Assembly: GCA_008638375.1 (NCBI GenBank)
Contig: CM018052.1
Location: 17,946,450 to 18,010,449 of the forward strand
Direction: 5' to 3'
Source: Nyssa sinensis
Taxonomy: Eukaryota > Streptophyta > Magnoliopsida > Cornales > Nyssaceae
DNA: 64,000 nt
Of the stretch, positions 47,963-58,439 are shown one piece after another (the stretch's first letter is position 1; every line of letters begins with the position of its first letter). The notes under the pieces were generated by a model. The model was not told where the DNA came from and did not search any database. It saw only the letters and a program-made list of their open reading frames with translations. The translations under genes were made by a program, and so were the position numbers.

Positions 47963-48100
47963 ATCTATGTTTTTGGCAAGCCTGGAATCTCTTAGCATAT
48001 TAAAATAAATCATACAAGATGGTTGGCCAATAATGGCCATGCGTTTTGATCAACCGACACATTTTATGTCCTGCTTGATGTGATCCACAAACTCAACTAT

Positions 48101-48171
48101 TCAAGGGCTAGTTGTACCTACCCTTTCTTTTTTTAGGGTCAACATCAGCAATGCAACTCATCCAATGATAA
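48101..48171 (+). pseudogene. psbF: Plastid psbF 3' fragment
   Basis: tcaagggctagttgtaccta through to atccaatgataa matches the end of the cytochrome b559 beta subunit gene ([21 protein letters not shown]). The penultimate CGA is now TGA, a C-to-T change. Confidence 0.85.
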
Positions 48172-48193
48172 ACCTAATATGATTTATAGAGCT

Positions 48194-48319
48194 ACGACAC
48201 AATCAAACCCGAACAAACAAAATGTTGAATTGAATTATACTAGTCTTTACTAAGGGTTCTCACCCTATATATGGCGAGCTGAACTAATTATTTTCTTTTC
48301 AAATTCTTTCCTAAATTAA
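48194..48319 (+). pseudogene. psbL: Plastid psbL pseudogene
   Basis: It begins with ACG, the genomic start codon that many plastids edit to AUG, then acaatcaaacccgaacaaac, encoding TQSNPNEQNVELN-like residues. The Trp codon after SLY has become TAA and the second half is diverged, but it ends at the expected ..aaattaa followed by the psbL-psbJ spacer (gagaaagaaagagaatag). The gene order psbF-psbL-psbJ and spacing are those of plastid DNA. Confidence 0.85.
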
Positions 48320-48448
48320 GAGAAAGAAAGAGAATAGTAATAGTAGGAATTCTCTTACCCATTCGAAAGGATCTGATCTCAAAATTATCTATGATTGTTT
48401 ATGTCTCTAGCATTGCCACTTGATGAAATGTCGAGGGAAGCGGGGTAA

Positions 48449-48566
48449 ATGACCGATACTAATCTACTGGAAAGATTCTTCTTTGGTTGATAGGTACTAT
48501 AACTCGTCTTTCTATGATCGGTTCAATAGGTATTTTCTTTTACGATTCATATTCCTGATTAGGACA
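48449..48566 (+). pseudogene. psbJ: Plastid psbJ pseudogene
   Basis: atgaccgatact..ctggaaagattc..ggtactataactcg..gatcggttcaataggtattttcttt is the psbJ sequence, with a small insertion after codon 4 and several stops. Homology ends near gattaggacacatg. Confidence 0.85.
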
Positions 48567-48730
48567 CATGCCACCCAAGCCAGTTCTGGAGGGAGTTATT
48601 CCATAACCAGTTTGGAGAAGAAGACCAAAGCCAAGACAGTCAGCCAGAAGAAATAAGTGAGCCCAAAAAGAAGAAGAAGATACTGATTCCATCCAGCCCC
48701 GGGCTTGAGATCATTGAACTTCAAGATGAA

Positions 48731-49117
48731 ATGCAAGCTTTGGTAGTAGAAGATGCTGATTCCTCTACCCCGTGCAAGCATGAAAAATCTTCTATCAACA
48801 GCAGAAGCAGACTGGCTGACCCATCTCAGCTGATTACACCTTCAGGAGCCAAAGTCCGCCTGACCCTAGAAGAAGAAGAGCCAGACACCACAGTGAACAT
48901 GGTACTAAAGTCAGAATCGTCAGTGAACTCTGGACCAAGGCATCATCCAATCTTTCCCCGTAATCACAGGATAACTTACTCCGATGTGATCCCAAAAATC
49001 CAATTAGGTTTACTTAGTCCGGCACATGTATTTAAGTTCCCAATCATCGCATACCACCACTGTGGTAGATTTGTTTACCAGCAGTTCCAAAAAGTCCTAA
49101 AGTCTTTTTTCGCCTAA
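48731..49117 (+). other. Unrecognised open frame, 128 codons
   Basis: The open frame encodes an acidic, Ser-rich protein (LTLEEEEPDTTVNMVLKSES; SPAHVFKFPIIAYHHCG) that I do not recognise. The sequence upstream of it (48,575-48,730) could extend the same style of frame. It may be a mitochondrial orphan frame or a retroelement piece within the organelle insertion. Confidence 0.25.
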
Positions 49118-50940
49118 AACTCTACAAGAAAGCACTACTTTATATTTGATCTTACGTACCAAGAGAATGCTATGTGTTCTCCACTTTTAGATCTTGTAAA
49201 GAGAGAACGTGTTTTTTCCTCTGAGTTTCTCTCTCATTCGCGGAGCGAAGAAAACAGGCTTTGCCCCAGCTACCGCTATCCTTGGGAAACCAAAAGAGCT
49301 ACCGAAGGAAAGGGATGCAGTCTCTCCCTTGGCCTTTGTAGAGGAAAGGGTAGAGAAGAAAATGTCTTTCATGCAAGTTTTTTTGCTTCTTACGCCTTTA
49401 CTAGTAAAGGGGCTCTTTAACTAATAAGGCATTCTGGTAGGAAGGCTGACCACTACATAAGTCATCATCAATCCAGGCAAGAAGCAAGCTACCTTTCTTT
49501 GATCCACCTTCCTAGGCAAGAAAGAGAACGAAAATGGACTGCAAATAGTGGTCGTGGTGGGTTCGAGGATCTTACATGATAGAGCAAAGTCTTCTATCGT
49601 GTTACATTTCCTCTAGCAACTGAGCTGCACCACATCGATCCATCATATTGGAATGATCCAAGAAGAACGATCAGGGTCATATTCTTTTATTTATCTGCCA
49701 GAATACAAAGAGATTTGGTAGGAAAATGGAAGAGACTTTTTTGTATATGATAATCAAAGATAGTGAGAAAACTGTAGTAATTTTTTGGAAACACTCGGTT
49801 CTCTTTGTCGTCGAGCTTTCATTCCTCAAGGGAATTTGTTTTAGATGTATAAATAAAGAAAATTGTTGGTTCTGATCTATCTTGTTCTGAAGAAAGCCTA
49901 AGCTTATGAGTAAGGAATTCCTTATAAGGCAGTTACCGACTGTTAGATAGGACATCGCGGATCTTGGGGAGATAGAACTCATGAAAGTCAGTCATAACTA
50001 AGGAAGCCTGACCAACGCTTACTAGTAGAGTAGTGGATAAACGAACACTGAAAGCCAAACAAGTAAAGCAAACCAAGTTACTAAGCTTATTAAAGCAGTC
50101 AAACTATCTTACTAACAATAAGAAATGGAAAGAAAATAAGTAAAGCTACGACTAGTCTAGTAAGGTCAAACATGCCAATATCAATTGACCCTCCTTACTC
50201 CTTCTACAGAAGTCTCTTTACTCCTTTTATAGAAGCTAATCCACACCAATAAAACCTATCTAGCCTTTCTACCTTCTCGACTTACTCCTTGAATTAACAT
50301 CGACCTGTCCTTTTAATGTAGAAACTTGTAGGGTCGGGAGCTGATCATTGTAGGAAAAAAAAAGCAATCCTCATGATTTGCATGGAAAGAATAGGTTCTT
50401 CAAAACCGGTTGAAAAGGAAGGGACCAAGCTCAAGGCGAGTTGATAGACAAAAGCTTGGATGTTGTGATTTCACTTTTCCAGTAGCAAGTGAAACTATGT
50501 GAATGGGCAGAAAGGATGTTCAAATCGGGTGTTGAGGAAACCTTCATGTAGAGGTTTCTCTTTGAGGAATCGTCGTTCCTTGCTCAAATGATTTAGGAGA
50601 CCTCTGTTCCATTTTTTGCCTATTTAATAGCTTGAGATGAGCACAATGTGGATCAGAACTGGAAAACTCCCTTTAGTTAAGCCCAGTTGAAAAAAGTCAG
50701 AAAGGGCTAGCTAAGATAAAGAAGCTAGGCTGAAGGCAAGAAAGGCTAGTCCAACAACTGTTGGTTGTCGACAATGAGGAATCAACTAGCAATCCATCCC
50801 AAATAAACTACCCACCTCGCAGTGTCCCACCCCCAAATAATCGGTGCAGCAGTTAGGCATCTATAGATGAAATAGTGGTCTTTCTTGCTACAAACAATTC
50901 CTCAGTAGACGTGGAGTAGAAGGGTTGGTCTTCTTCGACA
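49118..50940. other. Probable mitochondrial spacer DNA
   Basis: The base composition and phrases (ctttcttgctt, ggaaagaaaataagtaaagc, tcattcgcggagcgaag) resemble plant mitochondrial intergenic DNA, but no gene is identified. The frames at 49,172-49,424 and 49,677-49,982 have no recognised family. Confidence 0.4.
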
Positions 50941-50944
50941 AGTT

Positions 50945-52230
50945 ATTTGTGATTGCCTAATTTTAATTTTGTCCTAATGTATTAATTAAGTTACCAATTG
51001 AACTTCGATGAGTGTGAAAATTCATAACCTAACATTTTTCGACATTCCGAACTCAATGGTGTGGTCCGTTTTCCCAAACGAGGTACTGAAAATATGGATA
51101 CCTAGAAATGTGAAATTCTCAAACTACTCTTAGTGTTGTACGGGTTACCAGACAGATAAAAAAAATATAGAAAAGGGCATATTTAATATTTTGGACATTC
51201 TGAATCTAACAATATAGTCAAACATAGCATCCGGATACCTGGAGATGGTCCTGCATGAAAGTGTAAAAGTATAAAAATGCCCCTAGACTTAATATAAGCC
51301 ACAAATTGGAAAATTAAGATTTGGAAAAGTCTAAATTTATTATCTCCAACATTTCGGACCTAATGGTGATATCCGTTTAGGAAAAATAGAACACCGAAAC
51401 AAGTTAAAAAATGATGAATACGCCATTGAGACTTAATGAAGCTACCATAAGAGTATAGAAAATAATGAGGAACCCACACCAATGTATATAAGAACCTCTG
51501 AGTCTAAAAATGAGCTCCATTTAAGATACTTGGGTACCTAAGATATGAAAGATGAATGACAAAATTATCAAATTACCCTTAAGGATTTATTAAGTAATCA
51601 GATGAATTTTAAAAGTAAAAGAGGGACCTACCTTATGATTAGAACACCCAATGGACTAAAAAAAGAAGTATGATAAGGTAAAATATGTACTGAGCAACAT
51701 AAGACATGTAAAAGAGAAAATGACTAAAATTCCCCTGAAGACTAAAGTAAGTCACATGATGAGCTACGAAGTATTAGGAGCCCTAACTAAATACTATGAC
51801 GGAATCCTAATCAATAAGATTAACCCCAAAAAAGGCTAAGAACATTAAGAAAAGATTTAAGCTGAAAAATGTACTAATATAGTATTAATGTATTTTGATC
51901 CATGATTTAGGATCTCACTAACAAGTAAACAGAGATAAGATGAATGTTAAGGAAAGTCAAGTAAGAAAATGACTCTGGACTCTGGACCACAGATGAGTAA
52001 TGTGAACCTTGAAGTGAAGATTTTTTCATGAAATGAAATTATTTATAGTTTTATTCTCATGTTTTGAAATCGAAGAGGCCTAGGGGTGAGGTGTGTGAAC
52101 TCATTCTGAGTCACCTTAAGATACAAAAATTGGATAGAAAGTGATTTCAAATACCCTTATTCATGTTTAAAATTTCATATGAGGCAAATCGGGTGGTGAA
52201 AATTCGGTCCAGAAATCAAACTGGGTAAAG
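50945..52230 (+). repeat. Decayed gypsy LTR remnant, plus orientation
   Basis: The module seen in the other LTRs occurs at least three times: near 51,040-51,090 (gacattccgaactcaatggt), 51,190-51,250 and 51,345-51,400 (acctaatggtgatatccgtt). A leader-like stretch at 51,985-52,030 parallels 21,605-21,650. Ends not resolved. Confidence 0.45.
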
Positions 52231-52499
52231 AAGCAAGAAAGTTATCAGGCCCTTCTCTTAGTGCAGATTGGCACACTGAGAGGGGGGTTTTCCACCTCCC
52301 AGTGCCGATCGCTACTTATCGTGATGTAGAACAAGTGGAAGAGGCTTTTTAAGTACAATGGGAACGTTCTAAGTCCCATTCTAAGAAAAAGTACTAGTAT
52401 ACGCAAAGTTGGTGCTTCTTTTAGAATACAGACCCTCTCTTGATCCAAAACGGTGAGACGAAAAATACTCATCACTTAGCCATGACCAAAGCTACCACG

Positions 52500-52937
52500 G
52501 GGCCAAATTACTTCGCTTAGGCCTTCAATTTCACTTTTTTTCGATTTATAGTAATTTTTATTTTCGCAATTACTTTGTTTAGGAAAGTTCGAATTAACTT
52601 TTGCTTGTGGCTATAGTTTCCTAGTATGATAAGGTTTCTAGTTTTCTAAAAAGCCCCAATTTTTATTAATTTGAGATTTTTCCTCTTTTTTGTAATTATT
52701 ATAGTTTCTTAATTGTACTAGGACCAGTATAAAGAATTAGTAAATTTCTATTCAGATTAGTAGTAGTCTTAGCCTATATATATAATGTAATTCAGTCTTT
52801 ATTATTAAGATTATCAATAATATATTTTTGTTTAGAAATTTGAGATTTGTTTTCTTTAGGTGAGGACTGCCTGTGTTACTTGTTCTATAAGGAATTCAAC
52901 TTGTTTGATTCACCTTCACGTTCTGCATTGCGTTAGT
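52500..52937 (+). repeat. 5' LTR of a Reina-like gypsy element
   Basis: It lies immediately before a PBS. It has a TATA-like cctatatatataatg near 52,775 and a T-rich U3. The left limit is approximate; no matching 3' LTR is in the window. Confidence 0.55.
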
Positions 52938-52949
52938 TGGTATCAGAGC
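52938..52949 (+). other. Primer-binding site of the Reina-like element
   Basis: TGGTATCAGAGC, complementary to initiator Met-tRNA. Confidence 0.92.
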
Positions 52950-52967
52950 GAGAATTTTCTTGGCTTA

Positions 52968-54203
52968 ATGGCAAATGACAAAGTTGAGAACCCAAATCCC
53001 ATTGACGTTCATCGTGGGATAGAGGATTTATGGGCAACAATTGGTGACCATGGGCAAAAGTAAGCACAAATCAATGATCAGCTCGGTGCTATGAAACAGA
53101 CACTCATGCAGCTCAATTTTAATGCCCCTAGAAACCCTCTAGTCTACAGGAGTCGCACTGGAGGATTTGCCTAAAGCTATCTTAAAGATAATACTATACC
53201 AGGTCACCATAGGTCTGTTAGATGGAACTGAGATTTTGAGGATTATCGGATGAAGGTTGACATCGCTACCTTTAATAGAAATCTTAACATTTAAGATTTC
53301 GTTGACTAGATTTCTGAGGCTAACCAATTTCTAAACATGATGGAGGTTCCTGATGAAAAGATGGTCAAACTTGTCGCATTTAAGCTAAAAGGTGGAGCAG
53401 TAGTTTGGTGGGACCAATTGTAGCAAAATCGACAACAACAAAGCAAACAACCGATTCGAGTTTCGAGGAAGATGAAGTAGTATATGTTAGGAAGATTTCA
53501 CCCTCCAAATTATGAGCAATGCCTATTTTAGGTATACTAGAATTGCACCTAAGGTAGCTGATAAATTTTTGATTATACAACATACTTTAACCAATTGTCT
53601 GTTTGCAATAATCTAGTTGAAATAGAAGGGTAGAGGGTGACACAATATTTGAGCGGACTTAAACCTTCAATCCATGACAAAATTAGATTGTAGGTTTTAT
53701 GGATGGTTGATGAGGCTTATAACATGGCATTGAAAGTAGAATTGTTAGAAAAGAAAAGAAGGGCTGGAGGTTCTAATATAGTACCCTTTCACAGGAATTT
53801 CCCCAAATCCTCGTATGTAGTGAGTGATAAAGAAAAAAGCACTCAAACAGCAACAGTTCAGTCTCTTATTCAACCTATTCAGATCAAACCACAAGGCATA
53901 AGTTATGTAAAGAGTAGTAGTAGCACAGACCCTCCGAAAAAGCCAATACCCACTACGAATACAAATCCCTATGCCAAGCCTACACCTAAAAAGTCTTATT
54001 ATTGTAGTAAACTTGGGCATAACTCTAATAGCTGTCCAGATCGACGACTTGTTAACTATGTTGAGAACAAAGATGTTGTTGAGGAGGTAGACAAAGAGGA
54101 AACTGCTGGAAAATATGATTTCTATGAAGGAACAAAATTCATAGAAGAGGATGGAGAACGAGTCAATTGTGTGGTGCCGTGGCTGCTGTATGCACCAAAG
54201 TAG
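52968..54203 (+). pseudogene. gag: Reina-like gypsy gag
   Basis: It opens MANDKVENPNPIDVHRGIED 19 bases after the PBS. The capsid core is readable with many stops and small shifts: [52 protein letters not shown]. 53,703-54,203 is open and carries a degraded zinc knuckle (YYCSKLGHNSNSC, first Cys lost), then an acidic tail with YDFYEGTKFIEEDGE. At least ten premature stops, most explainable by C-to-T or G-to-A changes. Confidence 0.78.
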
Positions 54204-55000
54204 AAAGACACGAGCCAATACCATAACATCTTTCGATCCTGCTATACCGTTAATCAAAATGTCTGTAATTTAATTATTGACAGTGGAAGCTTCAAGAATT
54301 TTGTGGCTAAGAAGTTGGTGGATCACATGAAGTTGCCTACAGAAAAACATCATTTTCCTTACACAATTGGTTAGATTAAAAAGGGACCAATGGTAAAGGT
54401 AACAAAAATCTGTCACATTCCTATTTCCATTGGTAAACATTATCATGATAAAATAATTTGTGATGTAGTTGATATCAATGCTAGTCATGTATTGTTGGGT
54501 AGGCCATGGCAGTATGATGTTGATATTACTTATAAGGGAAAGGATAATGTTTATATGTTTACATGAGGAGCACACAAAATTTCCATGACCCCTTCAAAAT
54601 TTGATTTTGAGACTAACTATTCTAAACAAAAGAGGCAGTCCATGTTAGTTTTATCCAGGTTTGAAACCGAGTTAGAGGCTGAAGCTACGAAGGCGCATGA
54701 GTTTTATGCTTTAGTGGTTAAAGCTTTGGAGATAGAGGATCCAAAGGCAGATTCAACAATAGTTGTGCCAAAAAAATTATAACCATTGTTAGAAGAAGTC
54801 AGCGAATTAGTTTCTGAAGATCTGCCCAATTGCTTGGCTCCTATGAGAGATATTCAACACCACATTTATCTAGTACCTGGTGCAAGCCCTTCAAATCTAA
54901 ACTATTATAGAATGAGTCGAAAGGATAATGAGATTGTGAGAGAGAAGGTAAAAGACTTGCTGGAAAAAGGGTTCATTCAGGCTATTTCCCAAGTGCCTAA
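54204..55000 (+). pseudogene. pol: Reina-like protease and start of reverse transcriptase
   Basis: The aspartic protease active site reads LIIDSGSFKNFV at about 54,262-54,300, followed by KGPMVKVTKICHIPISIGKH and VDINASHVLLGRPWQYDVD, the classic gypsy protease end. After stops at 54,564 and 54,780 comes the reverse-transcriptase N-terminus ([37 protein letters not shown]). Everything beyond IS-QVP is lost at a junction near 55,000, so the polymerase catalytic region, RNase H and integrase are absent. Confidence 0.8.
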
Positions 55001-56752
55001 AATATCCATATTCATTTCATTCAATGTTAAATTCATAATCTAACATTCATCAAACAACCAAGATCACATTCATTCATTAAGAAACAGTATATATAATCTA
55101 AAATTCAAGTTTCTGACATAAAGTTTCATGAGGATTGTTAGGACCATGGGGTCTGATATTGTAATCGGCTAATTCGGATAGGCAAAACGTACTTTGTGTG
55201 TAATTCTTACATAAGTCTTACAAGTGAGTACCTCGATGCCCATTCTTCTCCAAGTTCATCCAAGAGACATTACCGTGTATCACTACCAGTCGACTTGGTT
55301 CTTGAAGGGTAAAATAGACTTTTGTATTTGATTTGGATCTCACACACTCACATCATGCATGTATTGTATATAGATTTTATCATATCATCATGTATATGAT
55401 TGACTTGTGGTTGTGAGCTAATTCTCCCAAAATACATCTTGAAAACACTTAAAGGAAAAAATTCAGTTCACAAAACAAGAAAAGAATGAGCAACTCATTG
55501 TTACTCGTTCGAATGAAGCTTGGCTCATTCGAATGAACAATAGAAAAATTCATTTTCATTCATTCAAACTCTCTATATCAAATGAGTTGCTACAACCTCA
55601 GAGTTGTACTTGTTTGATATTTGTCCTTGTTTGTTAGAACGGGCAAGTGCTCATTCGAATGAATGATAGTTCGTTCGAATGAACCCTAGGGGGAAAAATA
55701 TTTATATTTTGATTTCTATCCATTTGGGGATCAATCAATCTCTTTGCAAAAATAGGTCAAAATACGATTTAGAGAAGCCAAAAATAGAGTGAAAGAGTCT
55801 CAAATTGTAAGAGCTAATTTATTGATAGATCTTGAAGCTCTTATGAGCGATCATTCATACATGACATTCATAATCATCTCTACTTGTTTTGATTGATCAG
55901 ATTTGATCAAACCACATGATCCAATCAAGTTTAAAGAGCACTGATTCACGTCAAATTCACTATTGATGATAGATGGAGTTCAAGTATGAGGATTCGACGT
56001 TGAGTGATTGGTGGATACCGAGGTCGTGAGGATTTGCGGTTGTTGAGTGGCTTGATTGGAGGAGTCCGGTTGCTTAAAGGATTGGCTATGAGAAGCTTGA
56101 GGATTCGAGGGGAATTTGAAGATGTAATTGGGGAGAATGGTGATATAGGTACTTAGCTCGTTCATAGATTTGTCGTATTTCACTTTCTATCATAGTGCAT
56201 TCCTTCCATGAGCATTGGCCTAGCTCCGGAGTTTTACTCCAAGGATTGTTGTCCTTGGTAGTTTTCTCCATCATCAATCGGTTTGCAATTTCTCTCTCTC
56301 CATCTCTTTCAATTTACTATGTACTTAATTGAATTGCTTCCACTTAATTTTAGAAATTGAGTTTTTCATATTTCCATAATTCCTTATCATTTTGATATAA
56401 TGAAAAACTTGATTTAATAAATTGATTGAAATAAAAAATTTCATAGCTTAGTTGATTTTGTTTTGGATTGTGACAATTGCTATAAAATAAATCTAGTTGC
56501 TCAATTAGGTGAAGTTTGAATAGGTTGGTGAATTGGTTGATTCTTGGTGGATTCATTGGTGGAAGGGCATAAATGTTGGATTAATCACATTGAGTGATTT
56601 TTTGTTGATTGTGTCATCTTTGTGTTTAACCAAGAATTATAATTAACTTGAAAGAAATTTTTTAATTCAAGACCTACCTATTCAACCCCTCCATTTAGGT
56701 AATTCACACTTTGGGACCTTGAGTGATATCCTTGTGGTATCCCTCTTCGCAA
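55000..56752 (+). repeat. 5' LTR of the SIRE-like copia element (limits approximate)
   Basis: The non-coding block before the PBS ends with ttcaagacctacctattcaacccctcc, similar to the end of SIRE-type LTRs. It contains palindromic ttcattcgaatgaa-type motifs at 55,505-55,545 and 55,650-55,685. The start is placed at the break in the Reina-like RT and is not proven. Confidence 0.5.
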
Positions 56753-56758
56753 ACAAAG

Positions 56759-56770
56759 TGGTAGCAGAGC
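56759..56770 (+). other. Primer-binding site of the SIRE-like element
   Basis: TGGTAGCAGAGC, one base different from the initiator Met-tRNA complement. Confidence 0.75.
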
Positions 56771-56996
56771 CCAATGTTATTGGTACCAAGTGAATTTTCA
56801 AAAATAAGTTAGATGAAAATGGTACAATTTTGAGAAATAAGGCAGGTTGGTTGCTTAAGGCTATACCCAAGTGGAGGGGATAGATTTTGATGAGACCTTT
56901 ACCCCCGGGGCAAGGTTGGAAAGCGTAAGACTTCTTCAAGCCGTAACATGTCATTTGAAATTCAAACTATATAAAATGGATGTTAAGACTACCTTT
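56771..56996 (+). pseudogene. pol: SIRE-like reverse transcriptase, part 1
   Basis: It reads NVIGTK-stop-IFKNKLDENGTILRNKA, then, after shifts, the GYTQVEGIDFDETF, ARLESVRLLQA and LKFKLYKMDVKTTF blocks of copia RT. It follows the PBS with no gag or integrase between. It ends at the left CCTTT of the inserted Tork-like element and continues at 62,286. Confidence 0.8.
56992..56996. repeat. CCTTT target-site duplication (left copy)
   Basis: It is repeated at 62,281-62,285. Dropping the insert and one copy restores the RT reading KTTFLHDILKEEVYVEQ across the joint. Confidence 0.95.
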
Positions 56997-57523
56997 TGTT
57001 ATTTGTGTCTTACATTCTTAAGCCAACTCGTACCCAAACCGTTTTAGGCATTTTTGAAGGTCTATTGATCGACAGTTGGACCTAGAAAACCCCATTCTCT
57101 GTTGACCAATTGGTACAAGAAGTTTATGAGCATTTAAAGAAAGTTGAAAAATGGTCCATTGGCACACGTGTGTGCTAATCGGCACTCGAGTGCTAGCAAC
57201 CCCTTCTCTGTGTGTGGATCGGTACCCGAGGCCTAGTTTCGTGATTTTTGCCTCTTTTTCATATTTTAGGGTTTGGGAACATTATATAATGTATTATTGC
57301 AAAAGAATGAGAGAAATAATGGCAAGAAGTCTTCTTAGACATTTGTGAACGGGTTTTAACACCTCGTTTTGTATTCTTCACCTTATGATAGTGGGTCTTT
57401 TGCTGTGCTTCGCCTGTGGATGTAGGCTGTTTGCCGAGCCATGTATAATTGGTGTTCTCTTGTTCTTGCTGTGTTTATTTCTTTTCTCTTTGTTATTTCA
57501 TTTTTCGCTTCTATTGCAAAACA
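56997..57523 (+). repeat. Tork-like LTR, left copy
   Basis: It starts tgttatttgtgtcttac and ends ttgcaaaaca. TATA-like ttatataatg lies near 57,279. Confidence 0.9.
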
Positions 57524-57526
57524 AAT

Positions 57527-57538
57527 TCGTATTAGAGC
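57527..57538 (+). other. Primer-binding site of the Tork-like element
   Basis: tcgtattagagc, 10 of 12 bases matching TGGTATCAGAGC. Confidence 0.65.
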
Positions 57539-57545
57539 TTTGGTG

Positions 57546-58425
57546 ATGGCTACCGCGAAATATGAAATAAAGAAGTTTGACGGTTAAACTAGTTTTGGCC
57601 CTTGGCACATCAAGATGCATGCTTTGTTACGACAACAAGGTTTGATGAAGGTTTTGGATGGCACGTTTCCAACAACGTTGACCGCGAATCAGAAGATTGA
57701 TATACAAGAAAAAGTGCATAATGTCATTTAGTTATCTCTTTCTAATTGAGTCTTATGTGAGGTATTAAATGAAGAATCCAACTCTGGGATTTGGAAAGGC
57801 CTAGAGAATTTGTACAAGAAAAAGTCGCCCACCAGCCATTTGTATTTGAAGCAGCAGTTGTACACCCTCAAGATGAAGGAAAGTATGTCCATTAATGAGC
57901 ACTTTGATGAAGTTAATAAAATAACCATAGACTAAAAGAATATTGATGTTAGAGTTGAAGAAGAAAACCAAGTTCTAACTATTTTGTGTCCATTGCATGA
58001 TTTTTTTGAAACTTTTGTTAATTTCAATGTTATATGGAAGAGATACCATCTCTTTAGTAAATGTTAAGGCATCTTTAAACTTCAAAGAGTTGAGGACTAA
58101 GTTGCATGAGAAAAGGTAGTGATTATGTATAAACCGAGGGCATGTTTGTGAAATGTCTTTCGGATTCCTCTAATAATAGAAGGCGACCTAATGAAAGGGG
58201 TTCTGGTAGTGGTAATAGTAGAGGTCGAGGCAGAGGCAGAGGCCAATGTGGATCTAGAGGTCGATCACATTCTAGAACACCCAAGAGTGAGATTAAATAT
58301 AACTACTTTCACAAGTTTGGGCACTACAAAACTGAGTGTCTTAGGCTCAAAGAACAAGGAGGAAAAAGAATGTTAATTCTGCTAATGTTGCCGGTGTTGC
58401 ACAAGAAACCGTTGAGGTTGTAAAT
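57546..58425 (+). pseudogene. gag: Tork-like gag
   Basis: It opens MATAKYEIKKFDG (then a stop) and shows FGPWHIKMHALLRQQGLMKV, SGIWKGLENLYKKKSPTSHL, YLKQQLYTLKMKESMSINEH and ENQVLTILCPLHDFFETFV, all typical of the copia UBN2-type gag. A Gly/Arg-rich stretch (GRGRGRGQCGSRGRS) precedes a zinc knuckle whose first two cysteines are lost (YNYFHKFGHYKTEC). Confidence 0.82.
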
Positions 58426-58439
58426 AATATCCTTTCTGT

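Larger units (their letters stand above)
47756..50940. other. Organelle-derived nuclear insertion (NUMT with plastid piece)
   Basis: It starts with a mitochondrial rps3 fragment, then a collinear plastid psbF-psbL-psbJ fragment, then spacer in the style of plant mitochondrial DNA (GC near half, gaagaaagc/ggaaag-rich). The right limit, where AT-rich LTR-like sequence resumes, is approximate. The whole mosaic may have been copied from mitochondrial DNA that already held plastid DNA. Confidence 0.65.

Noticed and set aside
53745..54257. 170-codon minus-strand open frame
   Set aside because: It lies antisense to the Reina-like gag, whose plus-strand wording is clear. The frame is a shadow.
58191..58376. 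61-codon alternative frame over the Tork-like gag
   Set aside because: Shadow of the Gly/Arg-rich gag segment in another frame.
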